A DNA stretch of 64,000 nucleotides from Lysobacter sp. Its GTDB lineage: Bacteria > Pseudomonadota > Gammaproteobacteria > Xanthomonadales > Xanthomonadaceae. The position numbers were made by a program, and so were the translations under genes. Within the stretch, counting starts at the first letter, position 1; every line of letters begins with the position of its first letter. This document shows, piece after piece, positions 1-8,219 of this stretch. Below the pieces are notes generated by a model. It made no database searches, was not told where the DNA came from, and saw only the letters and a list, made by a program, of their open reading frames with translations. Location of the stretch: contig JABFRN010000001.1 of the NCBI GenBank assembly GCA_013141175.1, positions 1,751,444 to 1,815,443 of the forward strand, read 5' to 3'.

Positions 1-741
1 TCGGCCTACGCCGAAAACGAAACGCCCGGCCAGGACGAAACCGCCGCGCTGGCCACGTTCGAAGGCGATGCGCTGAAGGAAACCAACGCCAGCCTGCGCG
101 CCGACATGACCAAGTACGCCGGGCTGAAAGCGGCGGCCGAAGCGGAAACGCGCAAACACTTCGGCGACCGCACGACCATCGTGCGCCCGGGCCTGATCGT
201 CGGTCCCGGCGACGACACCGACCGCTTCACCTACTGGCTGCTGCGTCTGGCGCGCGGCGGCGAAGTGCTGTGCCCCGGCGACGGCCGCGACCCGGTGACC
301 TTCATCGATGCCCGCGACCTGGGCGAATGGATGATCCGTCTCGCCGAGAACAACACGCGCGGCGTGTTCAATGCCTTCGGCCCGGATTACGACCTCGACA
401 TGGCCGCGCTGCTGTACGGCATTCGCGCATCGACCACGCAGGGTGCGAAGCTCACCTTCGTGCCGGCGGATTTTCTCGAAGCGCAGAACGTTTCGGCATG
501 GGGCGATATGCCGGTGTGGGTACCCAACAGCGGCGACAGCGCCGGCTTCCATACGCGCAGCAATGCGAAAGCGGTTTCTGCCGGGCTGACGTTCCGCAGC
601 ATTGCCGATACGACTGCTGCGACGTTGGCGTGGTTTGCCGCACAGCCGGAGGAGCGGCGCAAGGCGGGGGCCCGGGCGGGGATTACGGCGGTGCGGGAAG
701 CGGAGGTGTTGAAGGCTTGGAAGGTGAAGGCGAAAGGGTGA
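1..741 (+). CDS. NAD(P)-dependent epimerase/dehydratase family protein (5' end outside window)
   Basis: The reading frame is open from the first base, so only the C-terminal 246 residues are visible. The segment YAGLK at visible residues 39-43 fits the catalytic YxxxK of extended short-chain dehydrogenases, and it is followed by the typical TIVRPGLIVGPGD strand and VTFIDARDLGEWM, both hallmarks of NAD-dependent epimerase/dehydratase proteins. The NAD-binding GxxGxxG motif would lie upstream of the window. The substrate cannot be told. An isolated 5' start at base 106 would cut the catalytic Tyr region, so it was not used. Confidence 0.85.
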   Translation, partial: SAYAENETPGQDETAALATFEGDALKETNASLRADMTKYAGLKAAAEAETRKHFGDRTTIVRPGLIVGPGDDTDRFTYWLLRLARGGEVLCPGDGRDPVTFIDARDLGEWMIRLAENNTRGVFNAFGPDYDLDMAALLYGIRASTTQGAKLTFVPADFLEAQNVSAWGDMPVWVPNSGDSAGFHTRSNAKAVSAGLTFRSIADTTAATLAWFAAQPEERRKAGARAGITAVREAEVLKAWKVKAKG

Positions 742-1122
742 TCTGTATCGGACGCGCATTTTTAGAAGTGGTGGCTTTCAACAGCCGCAGGGCTGGTCAA
801 GTCGCAATTGCGTACTGCCGGGCATGACAGGCGCGATGCTTTCTATTATTGCGTTGATATAGCGGGGCCCGGCAGTCGACTTCGACTCATAGCGGACGTT
901 TCGTAGGGTGGTGGTGAGCGTAGCGAACCCCACCGCTGTGTGGTCGCAACTGCGGCTATCCTCAAAGGGTGCAGGCGGCTGAGAATCTGAAGGTGGGGTA
1001 CCCTCACCTACGCGCTGCACGGAGTGCGATCAACCGGTTTTTTGGCGTCGCAACGCCGGCTCGTGACTCGAGTCAGGAAGACGATTGGATTGGATCCTTC
1101 ACAAATTTCAGGAGTAATTGCC
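742..1122. other. 381-bp gap without a recognised gene
   Basis: No convincing gene was found. Around 905-945 there is an imperfect hairpin (GTGGTGAGCG and later GAACCCCAC), which looks like a degenerate member of the dispersed repeats seen elsewhere. Near 991-1008 there is a near-palindrome, GGTGGGGTACCCTCACC. The last bases carry the ribosome-binding site of the next gene. Confidence 0.5.
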
Positions 1123-2634
1123 ATGCTGAATGCAAAGTCTGTCACAGCGGCGCTCGTCGTCGCGTTCGTCTCGATGCCTGTTTTCGCAGGTTCGGTCGTG
1201 GATTTGACGCAAAACAACTATGTGACATGGATCAGCAAAAGTGTCTGCGTGAACGACGCTGGAGAGCTGTTGCCGGTCGATCCGTACCAGGGATGTCCGC
1301 CCAATGCGGGCATCCGCAAAATTCAAATCGGCGACCCGCTGCCTTATGCCAATATCGATCAAGGCGGTTTCCAACGCAGCGATTCATATCCGGTGTACGA
1401 CAAGCTTCGCGCTCCCGTCTTCATGCACACGTTCGATTACTCGCCTTTCGGCGAATTCAATCTGTATGACGGATCCGACGGTTATGACGTCTTTAAGGTG
1501 CTCAACGGATTCGTTTCGGCCGTGAATACTCGGGATGGCGGCGGATATGGGCAAACCTTCTTCGGTGCCGGTTGCTCCCAGGGCGACGGCTGGCGACTCT
1601 TCCCGGCTACGAATTTTCTGTCGGTCAACGAACAGCAAACCGTATCGCAGATTTCAGGGGTGTATTGGGAGCAAACCGGACAGTCGTTTCCGGGTGGCTG
1701 CCCTACCCGCTATGGTTCAACCATAACGACCTATCAATGGGTTCAGGGCAAGTCTTTTGGTGGTGTCGCCGGTCGTCCAACGAAAACGATGGACACTTTG
1801 ATGGTGACTCATATCTCGAGCAACATCGAACGTTTCTACTTTACCCGCGAATACGGTTTGACTCGTTGGGAAGCATGGAATGAAATCGCTCCCACGCCTG
1901 CTCCGACGCCGTATTGCAGTGGGCCTCAATCGATCGTTGTGAAGGATAAACCGTATTACTACGCCGATTGTCGGGACTGGTCGGCCACCATCGCATTACA
2001 GACATCCAAGGTGCAGCCCTGGCCGCTGGTCAATGCCAATCTTTTGCAATACGCACACTTCAATCAGAGTGGTTTTGTCGACCACAACCAGGTGCAAGGA
2101 TACTGGCATCGGTTTTATCCGCCTGCTGGCCCAGTCTTGAATTGGAGCGCTTCGGTTTCCGTTACGGGTGGCGATAACCGCTACGGTTCGGGAACAGCCT
2201 ATCTCGCCATGAATTGTGGCTCGACGCAATGCCCGCCTCCGGGGACGCAAGCTGTCTACCAAGACATTCCGATCGAAAAGTTTTGCAGCCAATGCAGTTA
2301 TCTCTACGGGGTCAATGCGCGCCGCGAGGCCGGCGACGGAGATTTGTATCTCGCACTGCAAGTGGTCCGCAACGGCGTGGTTGTTTGGCAGGATGTGACG
2401 GGCAAGCACTTGGCGCCGGATAATGGTTTCGGCGGATATGCGCAGGCAGACTCGGTCGTCAGGTCTTCTGCATTCGTGTCGAACGTGGTGAATCTGCCAT
2501 CTTTGGCTGGAATGAGAAGCCCAAATGCTTTCGTGAGGTTCCTGATCCTTCCCGGTGCTCCGAACAATTTCAATATCGTCGATGCTTACGTCAATCCTTT
2601 GCCGACGACGCAGACGCGAATCGGAATTCCGTAA
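1123..2634 (+). CDS. Secreted protein of unknown function (503 aa)
   Basis: I do not recognise the family. The ATG at 1123 was chosen because AGGAG lies just before it and a clean signal peptide follows (MLNAKSVTAALVVAF..FAG, cut near residue 23); longer in-frame starts have no such site. The mature protein is rich in aromatic residues, Gly, Ser and Asn, with several Cys residues, as in exported beta-rich proteins. The C-terminal 200 residues look like a beta-sandwich, possibly carbohydrate-binding (inference only). Base composition is visibly more AT-rich than the neighbours, and a repeat pair follows the stop codon, which suggests a transferred gene. Confidence 0.7.
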   Translation: MLNAKSVTAALVVAFVSMPVFAGSVVDLTQNNYVTWISKSVCVNDAGELLPVDPYQGCPPNAGIRKIQIGDPLPYANIDQGGFQRSDSYPVYDKLRAPVFMHTFDYSPFGEFNLYDGSDGYDVFKVLNGFVSAVNTRDGGGYGQTFFGAGCSQGDGWRLFPATNFLSVNEQQTVSQISGVYWEQTGQSFPGGCPTRYGSTITTYQWVQGKSFGGVAGRPTKTMDTLMVTHISSNIERFYFTREYGLTRWEAWNEIAPTPAPTPYCSGPQSIVVKDKPYYYADCRDWSATIALQTSKVQPWPLVNANLLQYAHFNQSGFVDHNQVQGYWHRFYPPAGPVLNWSASVSVTGGDNRYGSGTAYLAMNCGSTQCPPPGTQAVYQDIPIEKFCSQCSYLYGVNARREAGDGDLYLALQVVRNGVVVWQDVTGKHLAPDNGFGGYAQADSVVRSSAFVSNVVNLPSLAGMRSPNAFVRFLILPGAPNNFNIVDAYVNPLPTTQTRIGIP

Positions 2635-2666
2635 ACGAACAAAAGCCGTAAGGTGGATGCGATGTT

Positions 2667-2760
2667 GTAGGGTGCATAAGCGAAGCGTCATGCACCTTCT
2701 TCAACGATACGGCGATTGCGATGTCTGCGGCGCATGACGCCTTCGGCTTATGCGCCCTAC
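2667..2760. repeat. Inverted repeat pair, GTAGGGTGCATAAGC family, copy 1
   Basis: Arm 1 (2667-2695) reads GTAGGGTGCATAAGCGAAGC and onwards. Arm 2 (2730-2760) is its inverted counterpart with TGCAC changed to GCGC and one extra G/C pair in the CGAAG core. Two more copies with the same two-arm design lie at 40609-40680 and 62747-62841. It resembles a BIME/REP-type element. Confidence 0.8.
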
Positions 2761-2836
2761 GTGTCTGCAATCAAAGTTGTTCCCGTGAGATCTATTTCGT
2801 ACTCGATAATCCACGCGGTAACGTACCTTCTACCAA

Positions 2837-4342
2837 TCAACCCGCATCGCCCCCGCTTCGGCAAGCGGGGTTGTCCGCGTCTGGCAGGGTGAGATAGCTG
2901 ATCGAGCGAGGGGCGAGCCGGATCGCACGCCCGTTGGCGACGCGCGCGCCGGCGGCAGGTGCGGCGGTGGGGTCGCCGTTGAAGCGTCGGCCATTCATTC
3001 GCACGTCGCGTGCATCCAGAGACGTTGCCGTGAAGGTGCGCACGATGGCGGGATGATCGAATGTCAGGCGTACCGCTTCGTCTCCGGGCACGATGGCCAC
3101 CACCGCGACGCCGCCTTGCGATCCGCGCAGGCAGTGGGCGTAGAGATGCGATCGAGATGGCGGTGCGAGCACCTGCGGGCCCATCAGCCGCTGCCACCAC
3201 CAGGCCATCCAGTAGTTCGGTCTGGGCGCCAGCGATCGAGGGTCGACCAATGCGTAATCGCCCGCATCCAGCGTGTTGTGGGCGACGACGCGAACATCGC
3301 GTCGCGCCAGCCGGCCGAGCTGGTCGACGAAGCGGAAACTGTCGCGGAAGGTCGCGGCCCAGGCACTGCCGCCGCAGGCGGCCTGCGCGGTTTCGGTCAG
3401 CCAGATCGGCAATCCAGGCGCATGCCGGTCGCGCATGTCCGCATAAAACCGATGGTCGGCGTCGGTGCGCACAAGCCATTCCTCGCTCAACGCTTCCGCT
3501 GCGGAAACCTGGTTGCCGTATTCGGCGCAGCGCGGGGAGAGCGCGCCGTAGAAGTGATAGCTCACCGCATCGACCAGCCCTGCGGAGGCCATGAACAATG
3601 CTTCCGGCGGAAGATCGCCGCCGCGCCCGGACGTGCTGTGGCCGAGGACCGGGACGCCCGGAAGTCGCCGGGCCGCGAAGGCGCGGAAGGTGGCCAGATC
3701 GTGCGCATAGCCGGTCGCCGAGTAGCCTGCGGGGAGTTTTCCGAGTCCCGGCAGATTGGGTTCGTTGATGAACTCGACCGCCGCGATCTTGCCGCCGTAC
3801 TGCAGGGTCAGATCGACCAGGCGATCAGCCTGCTCCGGCTGCCAGTGCCCCAGCGCATCCCGCGTTCCCTGGCTCCCCGGAAAAGACAGCAGCAGGGTCA
3901 GGTCCGCGGCATTGGCGAAGGCGATCAGGTCGCGCCATCGCTCGGGCCGCAGGACCTGCCCGAAGCCCTGCGGCGGCGATTCGCCTGCGGCTTCACCGGG
4001 GAGAGACACATAGGTGCTGTTCGCCCACGTGCCGCTGACGCGGAGGATGGCCGGGGACAGTCCACGCGCGAGTTGGAGCAGTCGCGGATCGGTGAGGTCC
4101 ACGGGCTTGCGCGGCGCATAGCGTCGTTGCTGTGGATCGTCGTAGGGCGCCCAGAACTCGCCGCCGGTGATTGCCGCCATCTCGATGTTGAAGGAGAGAT
4201 AGCGCGGATCGGTTCGGGCGATCGGCGCCCAGTCGCCCGGACGGAGCGTCGGCGCATCGGCCGAACGCCCGCCCGCCTGCGCTGCGGTCGCTGCCGCCAT
4301 CAACAGGATCGCCGCCGACGCGGTGCGGAATCGGAACAACAT
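2837..4342 (-). CDS. Exported glycoside hydrolase, GH79/heparanase-like
   Basis: The 501-residue protein starts at the ATG at 4342, which opens a signal peptide (MLFRFRTASAAILLMAA, ending AQA-G near residue 24). It then shows a TIM-barrel clan-A layout: the acid/base Glu lies in EFINEPN (Glu194) and the likely nucleophile in IWLTETAQ (Glu317), the arrangement seen in GH79 and related families. A C-terminal beta domain follows. GH79 enzymes act on glucuronides such as heparan-type or plant arabinogalactan chains; the substrate here is not shown. It is convergent with the secreted gene to its left and appears to be transcribed alone. Confidence 0.75.
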   Translation of the reverse strand: MLFRFRTASAAILLMAAATAAQAGGRSADAPTLRPGDWAPIARTDPRYLSFNIEMAAITGGEFWAPYDDPQQRRYAPRKPVDLTDPRLLQLARGLSPAILRVSGTWANSTYVSLPGEAAGESPPQGFGQVLRPERWRDLIAFANAADLTLLLSFPGSQGTRDALGHWQPEQADRLVDLTLQYGGKIAAVEFINEPNLPGLGKLPAGYSATGYAHDLATFRAFAARRLPGVPVLGHSTSGRGGDLPPEALFMASAGLVDAVSYHFYGALSPRCAEYGNQVSAAEALSEEWLVRTDADHRFYADMRDRHAPGLPIWLTETAQAACGGSAWAATFRDSFRFVDQLGRLARRDVRVVAHNTLDAGDYALVDPRSLAPRPNYWMAWWWQRLMGPQVLAPPSRSHLYAHCLRGSQGGVAVVAIVPGDEAVRLTFDHPAIVRTFTATSLDARDVRMNGRRFNGDPTAAPAAGARVANGRAIRLAPRSISYLTLPDADNPACRSGGDAG

Positions 4343-4418
4343 CGTGCTCACGCTTGGGATCGATGAAGATTCATTCTCGATCAATGTCGTTTGCGTGAGG
4401 CCGTGCACGTCTCTGCCC

Positions 4419-5120
4419 TCACGCCCCGCAACACTTCTTGAATTTCTTCCCGCTGCCGCACGGGCATGGATCGTTGCGGTCGGGTTTCGCCTCGCGCTTC
4501 AACTGCGTGCGCGGGGTGAGTGCGTCGATGCGATGGTTGTGCAGGTCGGCGAGCATCGCCGGCAGTTCGATGATGATGCCCAGGCGTTCTTCGTAGCCGA
4601 GCGGGGCCGGTTCGGCTTCCGGGTCTTCGCCGAGGATTTCGCCGCTGGCGAGCCGGTCGAGGAAAGTGAAGATCTCGTCGATCCAGTCGTGTTCGTCCAG
4701 CCATGCGTCCCATGCGGTTTCGCGCAGTTCCACGCCACGGAAGAAGCCGTAGGCCCAGTCGCGGCCGATGTCCAGGGCGTCGTCGCTGTGTTCGGACGGA
4801 TCCTCGGGCAGCCACAGCAGCGGCGCGAGATGGTCGGGCACATCCGCGCCGTGGCGCACGCGTTGTTCGATCATCCGCCAGTGCGCCGACAGCAGCGTGT
4901 CGACCTCGGTCGCTTCGTCCGCATCCCAGCGCGGCGGTTTGCCGCCCCATACCACCGGCTGCCATTCTTCGGGCGGCACCGTCTCCGGCGACACCGCCAG
5001 CGCGGACAGGAAGCCGTCCAGCGCCTCCAGGTTGAAGCCCTTGAACGGCACCGCGCGGGTGTCGAGCAGGTCGGACAGGCGGTCGAGCTGGGCGTCGTCG
5101 AGCAGAGTGGAGGCGGACAT
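4419..5120 (-). CDS. YecA/UPF0149 family protein with C-terminal SEC-C zinc motif
   Basis: The 233-residue protein has the YecA-type N-terminal domain ([20 protein letters not shown]) and ends in [18 protein letters not shown], the SEC-C metal-binding motif best known from the end of SecA. The start at 5120 was chosen because the domain begins shortly after it. SEC-C proteins bind zinc and often touch ribosomes or the Sec pathway; no specific role is known for this subgroup. It is a cytoplasmic, acidic protein. Confidence 0.85.
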   Translation of the reverse strand: MSASTLLDDAQLDRLSDLLDTRAVPFKGFNLEALDGFLSALAVSPETVPPEEWQPVVWGGKPPRWDADEATEVDTLLSAHWRMIEQRVRHGADVPDHLAPLLWLPEDPSEHSDDALDIGRDWAYGFFRGVELRETAWDAWLDEHDWIDEIFTFLDRLASGEILGEDPEAEPAPLGYEERLGIIIELPAMLADLHNHRIDALTPRTQLKREAKPDRNDPCPCGSGKKFKKCCGA

Positions 5121-5246
5121 GGCGGGCACGGCGAAGGGAAACGGTCGATAGGGTAATCCACTCCGACAGGCGCAACCGCCAAGCCGGATCAATCGTCCGC
5201 ATCCCGGTGTTGGTTACCCTGCCCGCGTCCTTCACCGGAAACCGCC

Positions 5247-5771
5247 ATGCCCCCTCTTCGCCCGTGGTGCCTTGCGGCGATGTTCTTCTGCGTGCCGGCA
5301 TTCGCCCAGGCCGCGCCGCCGCCCGCATGCGAGGCGCCCGAGTACCGGCAATTCGATTTCTGGCTGGGCGCGTGGGAGGTGGACGATGGGTTGCAGAACG
5401 GGCGGGTCGCCGGCCAAAACACGATCACGCGCGTCGCCTCCGGCTGCGCGCTGCGCGAACACTGGGTGAATGCGGGCGGCAAGGATGGCCACAGCCTCAA
5501 CGCCTACGACCGCGAGGCGCAGCGCTGGACCCAGTTCTGGATCGGCTCCGATGGTGTGGTCCTGCGACTGTCCGGCGGTCTGCGCGACGACGGCGCGATG
5601 GCGATGGAAGGCACCTTGCCGGACGGCAAGGGCGGCGCGCAGCGCCAGCGGATCGTTTGGACGCCGAATGCCGATGGCAGCGTCGTGCAGCGATGGGATA
5701 CGTCCGACGACGATGGCGGCAGCTGGCGGAATGCGTTCGTCGGCGTCTATCGCCGGAAAGCCGCGGACTGA
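5247..5771 (+). CDS. Exported DUF1579-like protein
   Basis: The 174-residue protein has a signal peptide (MPPLRPWCLAAMFFCVPAFA, cut near AQA). The mature part opens with YRQFDFWLGAWEV, the FDFWxGxW signature of a lipocalin-like family often labelled DUF1579. Function is unknown. It is convergent with the lipoprotein gene that follows; the two stops are 64 bp apart with a strong terminator between them. Confidence 0.75.
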   Translation: MPPLRPWCLAAMFFCVPAFAQAAPPPACEAPEYRQFDFWLGAWEVDDGLQNGRVAGQNTITRVASGCALREHWVNAGGKDGHSLNAYDREAQRWTQFWIGSDGVVLRLSGGLRDDGAMAMEGTLPDGKGGAQRQRIVWTPNADGSVVQRWDTSDDDGGSWRNAFVGVYRRKAAD

Positions 5772-5784
5772 GCGCAAAAAACAG

Positions 5785-5810
5785 AAGGGCGCGACCGGAG
5801 TCGCGCCCTT
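5785..5810 (-). terminator. Intrinsic terminator for the leftward lipoprotein gene
   Basis: An 11-bp perfect stem (AAGGGCGCGAC with GTCGCGCCCTT) closes a 4-base loop. On the minus strand it is followed by CTGTTTTTT, a good U-tract, so it should stop transcription of the lipoprotein gene whose stop codon is 25 bp upstream. On the plus strand there is no U-run, so read-through from the left is less well stopped. Confidence 0.85.
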
Positions 5811-5834
5811 GCGTTGGAACGATGCGATGCGGAC

Positions 5835-6335
5835 TTACTTCGTGACTTCGAAGTCCTTGCTCTGCACCACCGCGCCGTCCAGCGACACTTCGACCTTGTA
5901 CTTGCCGACCGGCCAGCCATCGGGCTTGCTGAATTCGAAGTTGGTCGTGCCCGGACCGGCGAAGCTGAAGTCCTTGGTTTCTTCGCCGACCGGCATGGTT
6001 TCGGCGCCGTTGGCGAAGGTCAGTTTGGCGGTGAGCTTGCCGGGGACCGAGGCGGCCGGGTCGCTGGTGCTGGTGCCGACCGAGACGATGAACTTGTCCT
6101 TCGGCTTGAAGCTCATGGTGGTGGCGGTGAGCTTCATGTCCGGACCGGTGGCGGAGCCCAGGTCGACGCTGGCGACCGATGCGGTCGGCGCGGGCGCCGG
6201 AGCCGGAGCGGGTTCGACGGCGGCCGGGGCGGGCGTCGGTGCCGGTGCGGCTTCTTCTTTCTTCTTGCAGCCGACGATGGCGACGCTGCCGATCGCGGCG
6301 ACGAGCAATACCTGATAGAGACGAGTGCGATTCAT
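5835..6335 (-). CDS. Small Ala/Pro-rich lipoprotein
   Basis: The 166-residue protein has a lipoprotein signal ending in the lipobox IVGC (Cys23), followed by KKKEE and a low-complexity Ala-Pro-Thr-Glu linker to about residue 50. The remaining 110 residues form a beta-rich domain (MKLTATTMSFKPKDKFIVSV...) similar in layout to Ig-like or BsuPI-like periplasmic domains. Lys-Lys after the Cys, not Asp, fits outer-membrane sorting. It is unrecognised beyond that. It lies upstream of the terminator at 5785-5810. Confidence 0.75.
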   Translation of the reverse strand: MNRTRLYQVLLVAAIGSVAIVGCKKKEEAAPAPTPAPAAVEPAPAPAPAPTASVASVDLGSATGPDMKLTATTMSFKPKDKFIVSVGTSTSDPAASVPGKLTAKLTFANGAETMPVGEETKDFSFAGPGTTNFEFSKPDGWPVGKYKVEVSLDGAVVQSKDFEVTK

Positions 6336-6398
6336 GCGTAATTCCTCAATGCGGTGTTGTGGAAATGCTGGGGCGAAGGCGGAGCGCGCGTTGCGCGA

Positions 6399-6758
6399 TC
6401 AGCCGGCGGACGGGTCGTCGAGATCGCCGTCGCCGTCGACATCGATCGCCGGCAGCTTGATGGTCTGGCCGGGGAAGATCCGGTCCGGGTCTTCGATCGT
6501 GTCGCGGTTGGCCTCGAAGATCTGGCGCCAGAACTTCGCCTTGCCGTAGAAGCGCTTGGAGACGGCCGACAGCGTGTCGCCCTTCTCGATGGTGTAGGTC
6601 TGAGCGCCGGTACCGCCGCCGCCGCCTTCGCCGCCGATGATTTCTTCGGTCGAAGTGACGGTGGTCTGGACGTTGCTGAAGTCCGGGCGCTCCTGTTCGG
6701 TGCTGGTCACCGAGCTTTGCACGTTGGAAAAATCGGGTTTCTTATCGGGTGTGGTCAT
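6399..6758 (-). CDS. LysM-domain protein with a duplicated N-terminal motif
   Basis: The 119-residue protein has one LysM module at residues 55-102 (YTIEKGDTLSAVSKRFYG ... FPGQTIKLP), of the YgaU type. Before it, KPDFSNVQSSVTSTEQ is repeated as RPDFSNVQTTVTSTEE (residues 7-22 and 24-39), and a Gly-rich spacer follows. The end, DVDGDGDLDD, looks like a calcium-binding loop. No signal peptide is seen, so a cytoplasmic or non-classically exported protein is possible. LysM domains bind N-acetylglucosamine chains such as peptidoglycan. Confidence 0.85.
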   Translation of the reverse strand: MTTPDKKPDFSNVQSSVTSTEQERPDFSNVQTTVTSTEEIIGGEGGGGGTGAQTYTIEKGDTLSAVSKRFYGKAKFWRQIFEANRDTIEDPDRIFPGQTIKLPAIDVDGDGDLDDPSAG

Positions 6759-6847
6759 GGTCGAAAGCTCCTGCCAGATGGCCCGCCCACATTGACATGC
6801 GGAATGTTAAGAATCCATATCGTCGATGTGTTTTTTTCGCGGCGGGG

Positions 6848-7657
6848 TCACTGGCGCACGTCGCGGCCGGGCGTCGGTGGCGGCGTGCCGGGCGTCGCCC
6901 GCCAGGGATTGATGTCGAGCCCGCCGCGACGCGTGTAGCGCGCTTCCACCGACAGCGACCGTGGGCGGCACCGCGACTGCAGGTCGACGAAGATCCGCTC
7001 CACGCACTGTTCGTGGAATTCGGCGTGGTCGCGGAACGACACCAGATAGCGCAATAGTCCCGCACGATCGATCTTCGGGCCGCGATAGCCGATGCGCACG
7101 CTGGCCCAGTCCGGTTGCCCGGTGACCGGGCAGTTCGATTTCAGCAGTTCCGAGCGCAGCGTTTCCTCGATGACGGCATCGCCATCGAGCGCGAGATGCG
7201 CCGCGTTCGGCGGGCCGTAGTCGTCGATAGCGATGTCCAGCGTATCGATGAGCACCGCATTGTCATTCGCAGCGAACGGTGGCAATCCGAACGTCACGCG
7301 CACCGGCGCATCGGCGGCGCGCGACAGATCGGCGATGAGCGTGTCGCGCGCCGCCTCCGCAGTTGCGAAGCGCGCGGCATTGAGCGAATTCAGATACAGC
7401 TTCAGCGATTTGGATTCGATCAGAAATTGGGCAGTCGCCGGAATTTCCAGGGTCGCCGTCGCGACCGCCGGCTTGCCGCGCTCGTCCAGCCAGCTCAACT
7501 CGTAGGCGTGCCAGCGATCGTGGCCGATGAAAGGCAGCGCACGCGCATCGACGCCGATCTCGTCGCGGGCCTGCGCGCGCGGAATCGGAAACAGCAGGCC
7601 CGGGTCGTAGTGCGACGGATAGGCGACTTCGCGGCCAAGGGGAATGTCATGGATCAT
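6848..7657 (-). CDS. queF: NADPH-dependent 7-cyano-7-deazaguanine reductase (preQ1 synthase)
   Basis: QueF reduces preQ0 to preQ1, the last free-base step of queuosine tRNA modification. The 269-residue length and two-domain layout fit the long (type II) form. The QueF signature [11 protein letters not shown] is at residues 81-91, and the catalytic Cys176 is in [13 protein letters not shown] with Asp183 close behind. [10 protein letters not shown] near residue 215 is the substrate-binding Glu region. The Pro/Arg-rich tail is probably disordered. It stands alone; no other queuosine gene is in the window. Confidence 0.95.
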   Translation of the reverse strand: MIHDIPLGREVAYPSHYDPGLLFPIPRAQARDEIGVDARALPFIGHDRWHAYELSWLDERGKPAVATATLEIPATAQFLIESKSLKLYLNSLNAARFATAEAARDTLIADLSRAADAPVRVTFGLPPFAANDNAVLIDTLDIAIDDYGPPNAAHLALDGDAVIEETLRSELLKSNCPVTGQPDWASVRIGYRGPKIDRAGLLRYLVSFRDHAEFHEQCVERIFVDLQSRCRPRSLSVEARYTRRGGLDINPWRATPGTPPPTPGRDVRQ

Positions 7658-7725
7658 GAAAAGGCTTCAACAGATTCGATGGCGTGCGGTTGCGGGCGCG
7701 AGTCGGGCAAGGTTGGCATTACCCA

Positions 7726-8196
7726 TCATTTTTTCCGCGACGCTCTTGGAAATGGATCGGTGTACAGCGACGAATTGCTGCTGCAGAGGTTCCGGCACGC
7801 GGCGGCATCCGCCTGTCCCTGCGCCATGTCCAGACGCAGCGTTTTTTTGTCGACCTTGAAGCGGATCGGGCAGACATCGGCTTCGCCGATCGGAGCGGAG
7901 AGATACAGGTGCTTGCCTTGCGCTTCCAGCGAGACCGTTCCTTCCAGCGCGCAACCGCCCTGGGTGGTCGCGAAGGTGTTGGTGTCCAGCGTGTAGCGGT
8001 AACTGCCTGCGGTATCGCCGGGCTTCAGCACGAGTTGATTCCACGCGACACAGCGCTTGTAATCGCCGCTGTCGGTGCGCTCATGGCATTCGCCGCGAAC
8101 GCGATAGGTGCCGCCGAGGTCGGGAAGCGTCTGGCCCGCCAACGCGGGCAGCGAAACGAGCAGGGCAGCCAATATGCAGAAATACGATTTTCTCAC
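7726..8196 (-). CDS. Small exported protein of unknown function
   Basis: A GTG at 8196 opens a 156-residue protein with a clear signal peptide (residues 1-20, ending LPALAGQ). The start lies 23 bp after the stop of the upstream peptidase gene, and no in-frame ATG is available, so GTG is the best choice. The mature part has six to seven Cys residues (GECHE, RCVAW, GGCALEG, DVCPIRF, ACRNLC), which suggests disulfides. It is probably co-transcribed with the M20 peptidase. I do not recognise the family. Confidence 0.6.
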   Translation of the reverse strand: MRKSYFCILAALLVSLPALAGQTLPDLGGTYRVRGECHERTDSGDYKRCVAWNQLVLKPGDTAGSYRYTLDTNTFATTQGGCALEGTVSLEAQGKHLYLSAPIGEADVCPIRFKVDKKTLRLDMAQGQADAAACRNLCSSNSSLYTDPFPRASRKK

Positions 8197-8219
8197 GGTG
8201 TTTTTCCAGAAATTTCCAA

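Noticed and set aside
3053-4366. Long open frames opposite the glycosidase gene and similar long antisense frames through the window
   Set aside because: They mirror real genes on the other strand, have Arg/Ala/Gly/His-rich products typical of GC-rich shadow frames, and show no family motifs.
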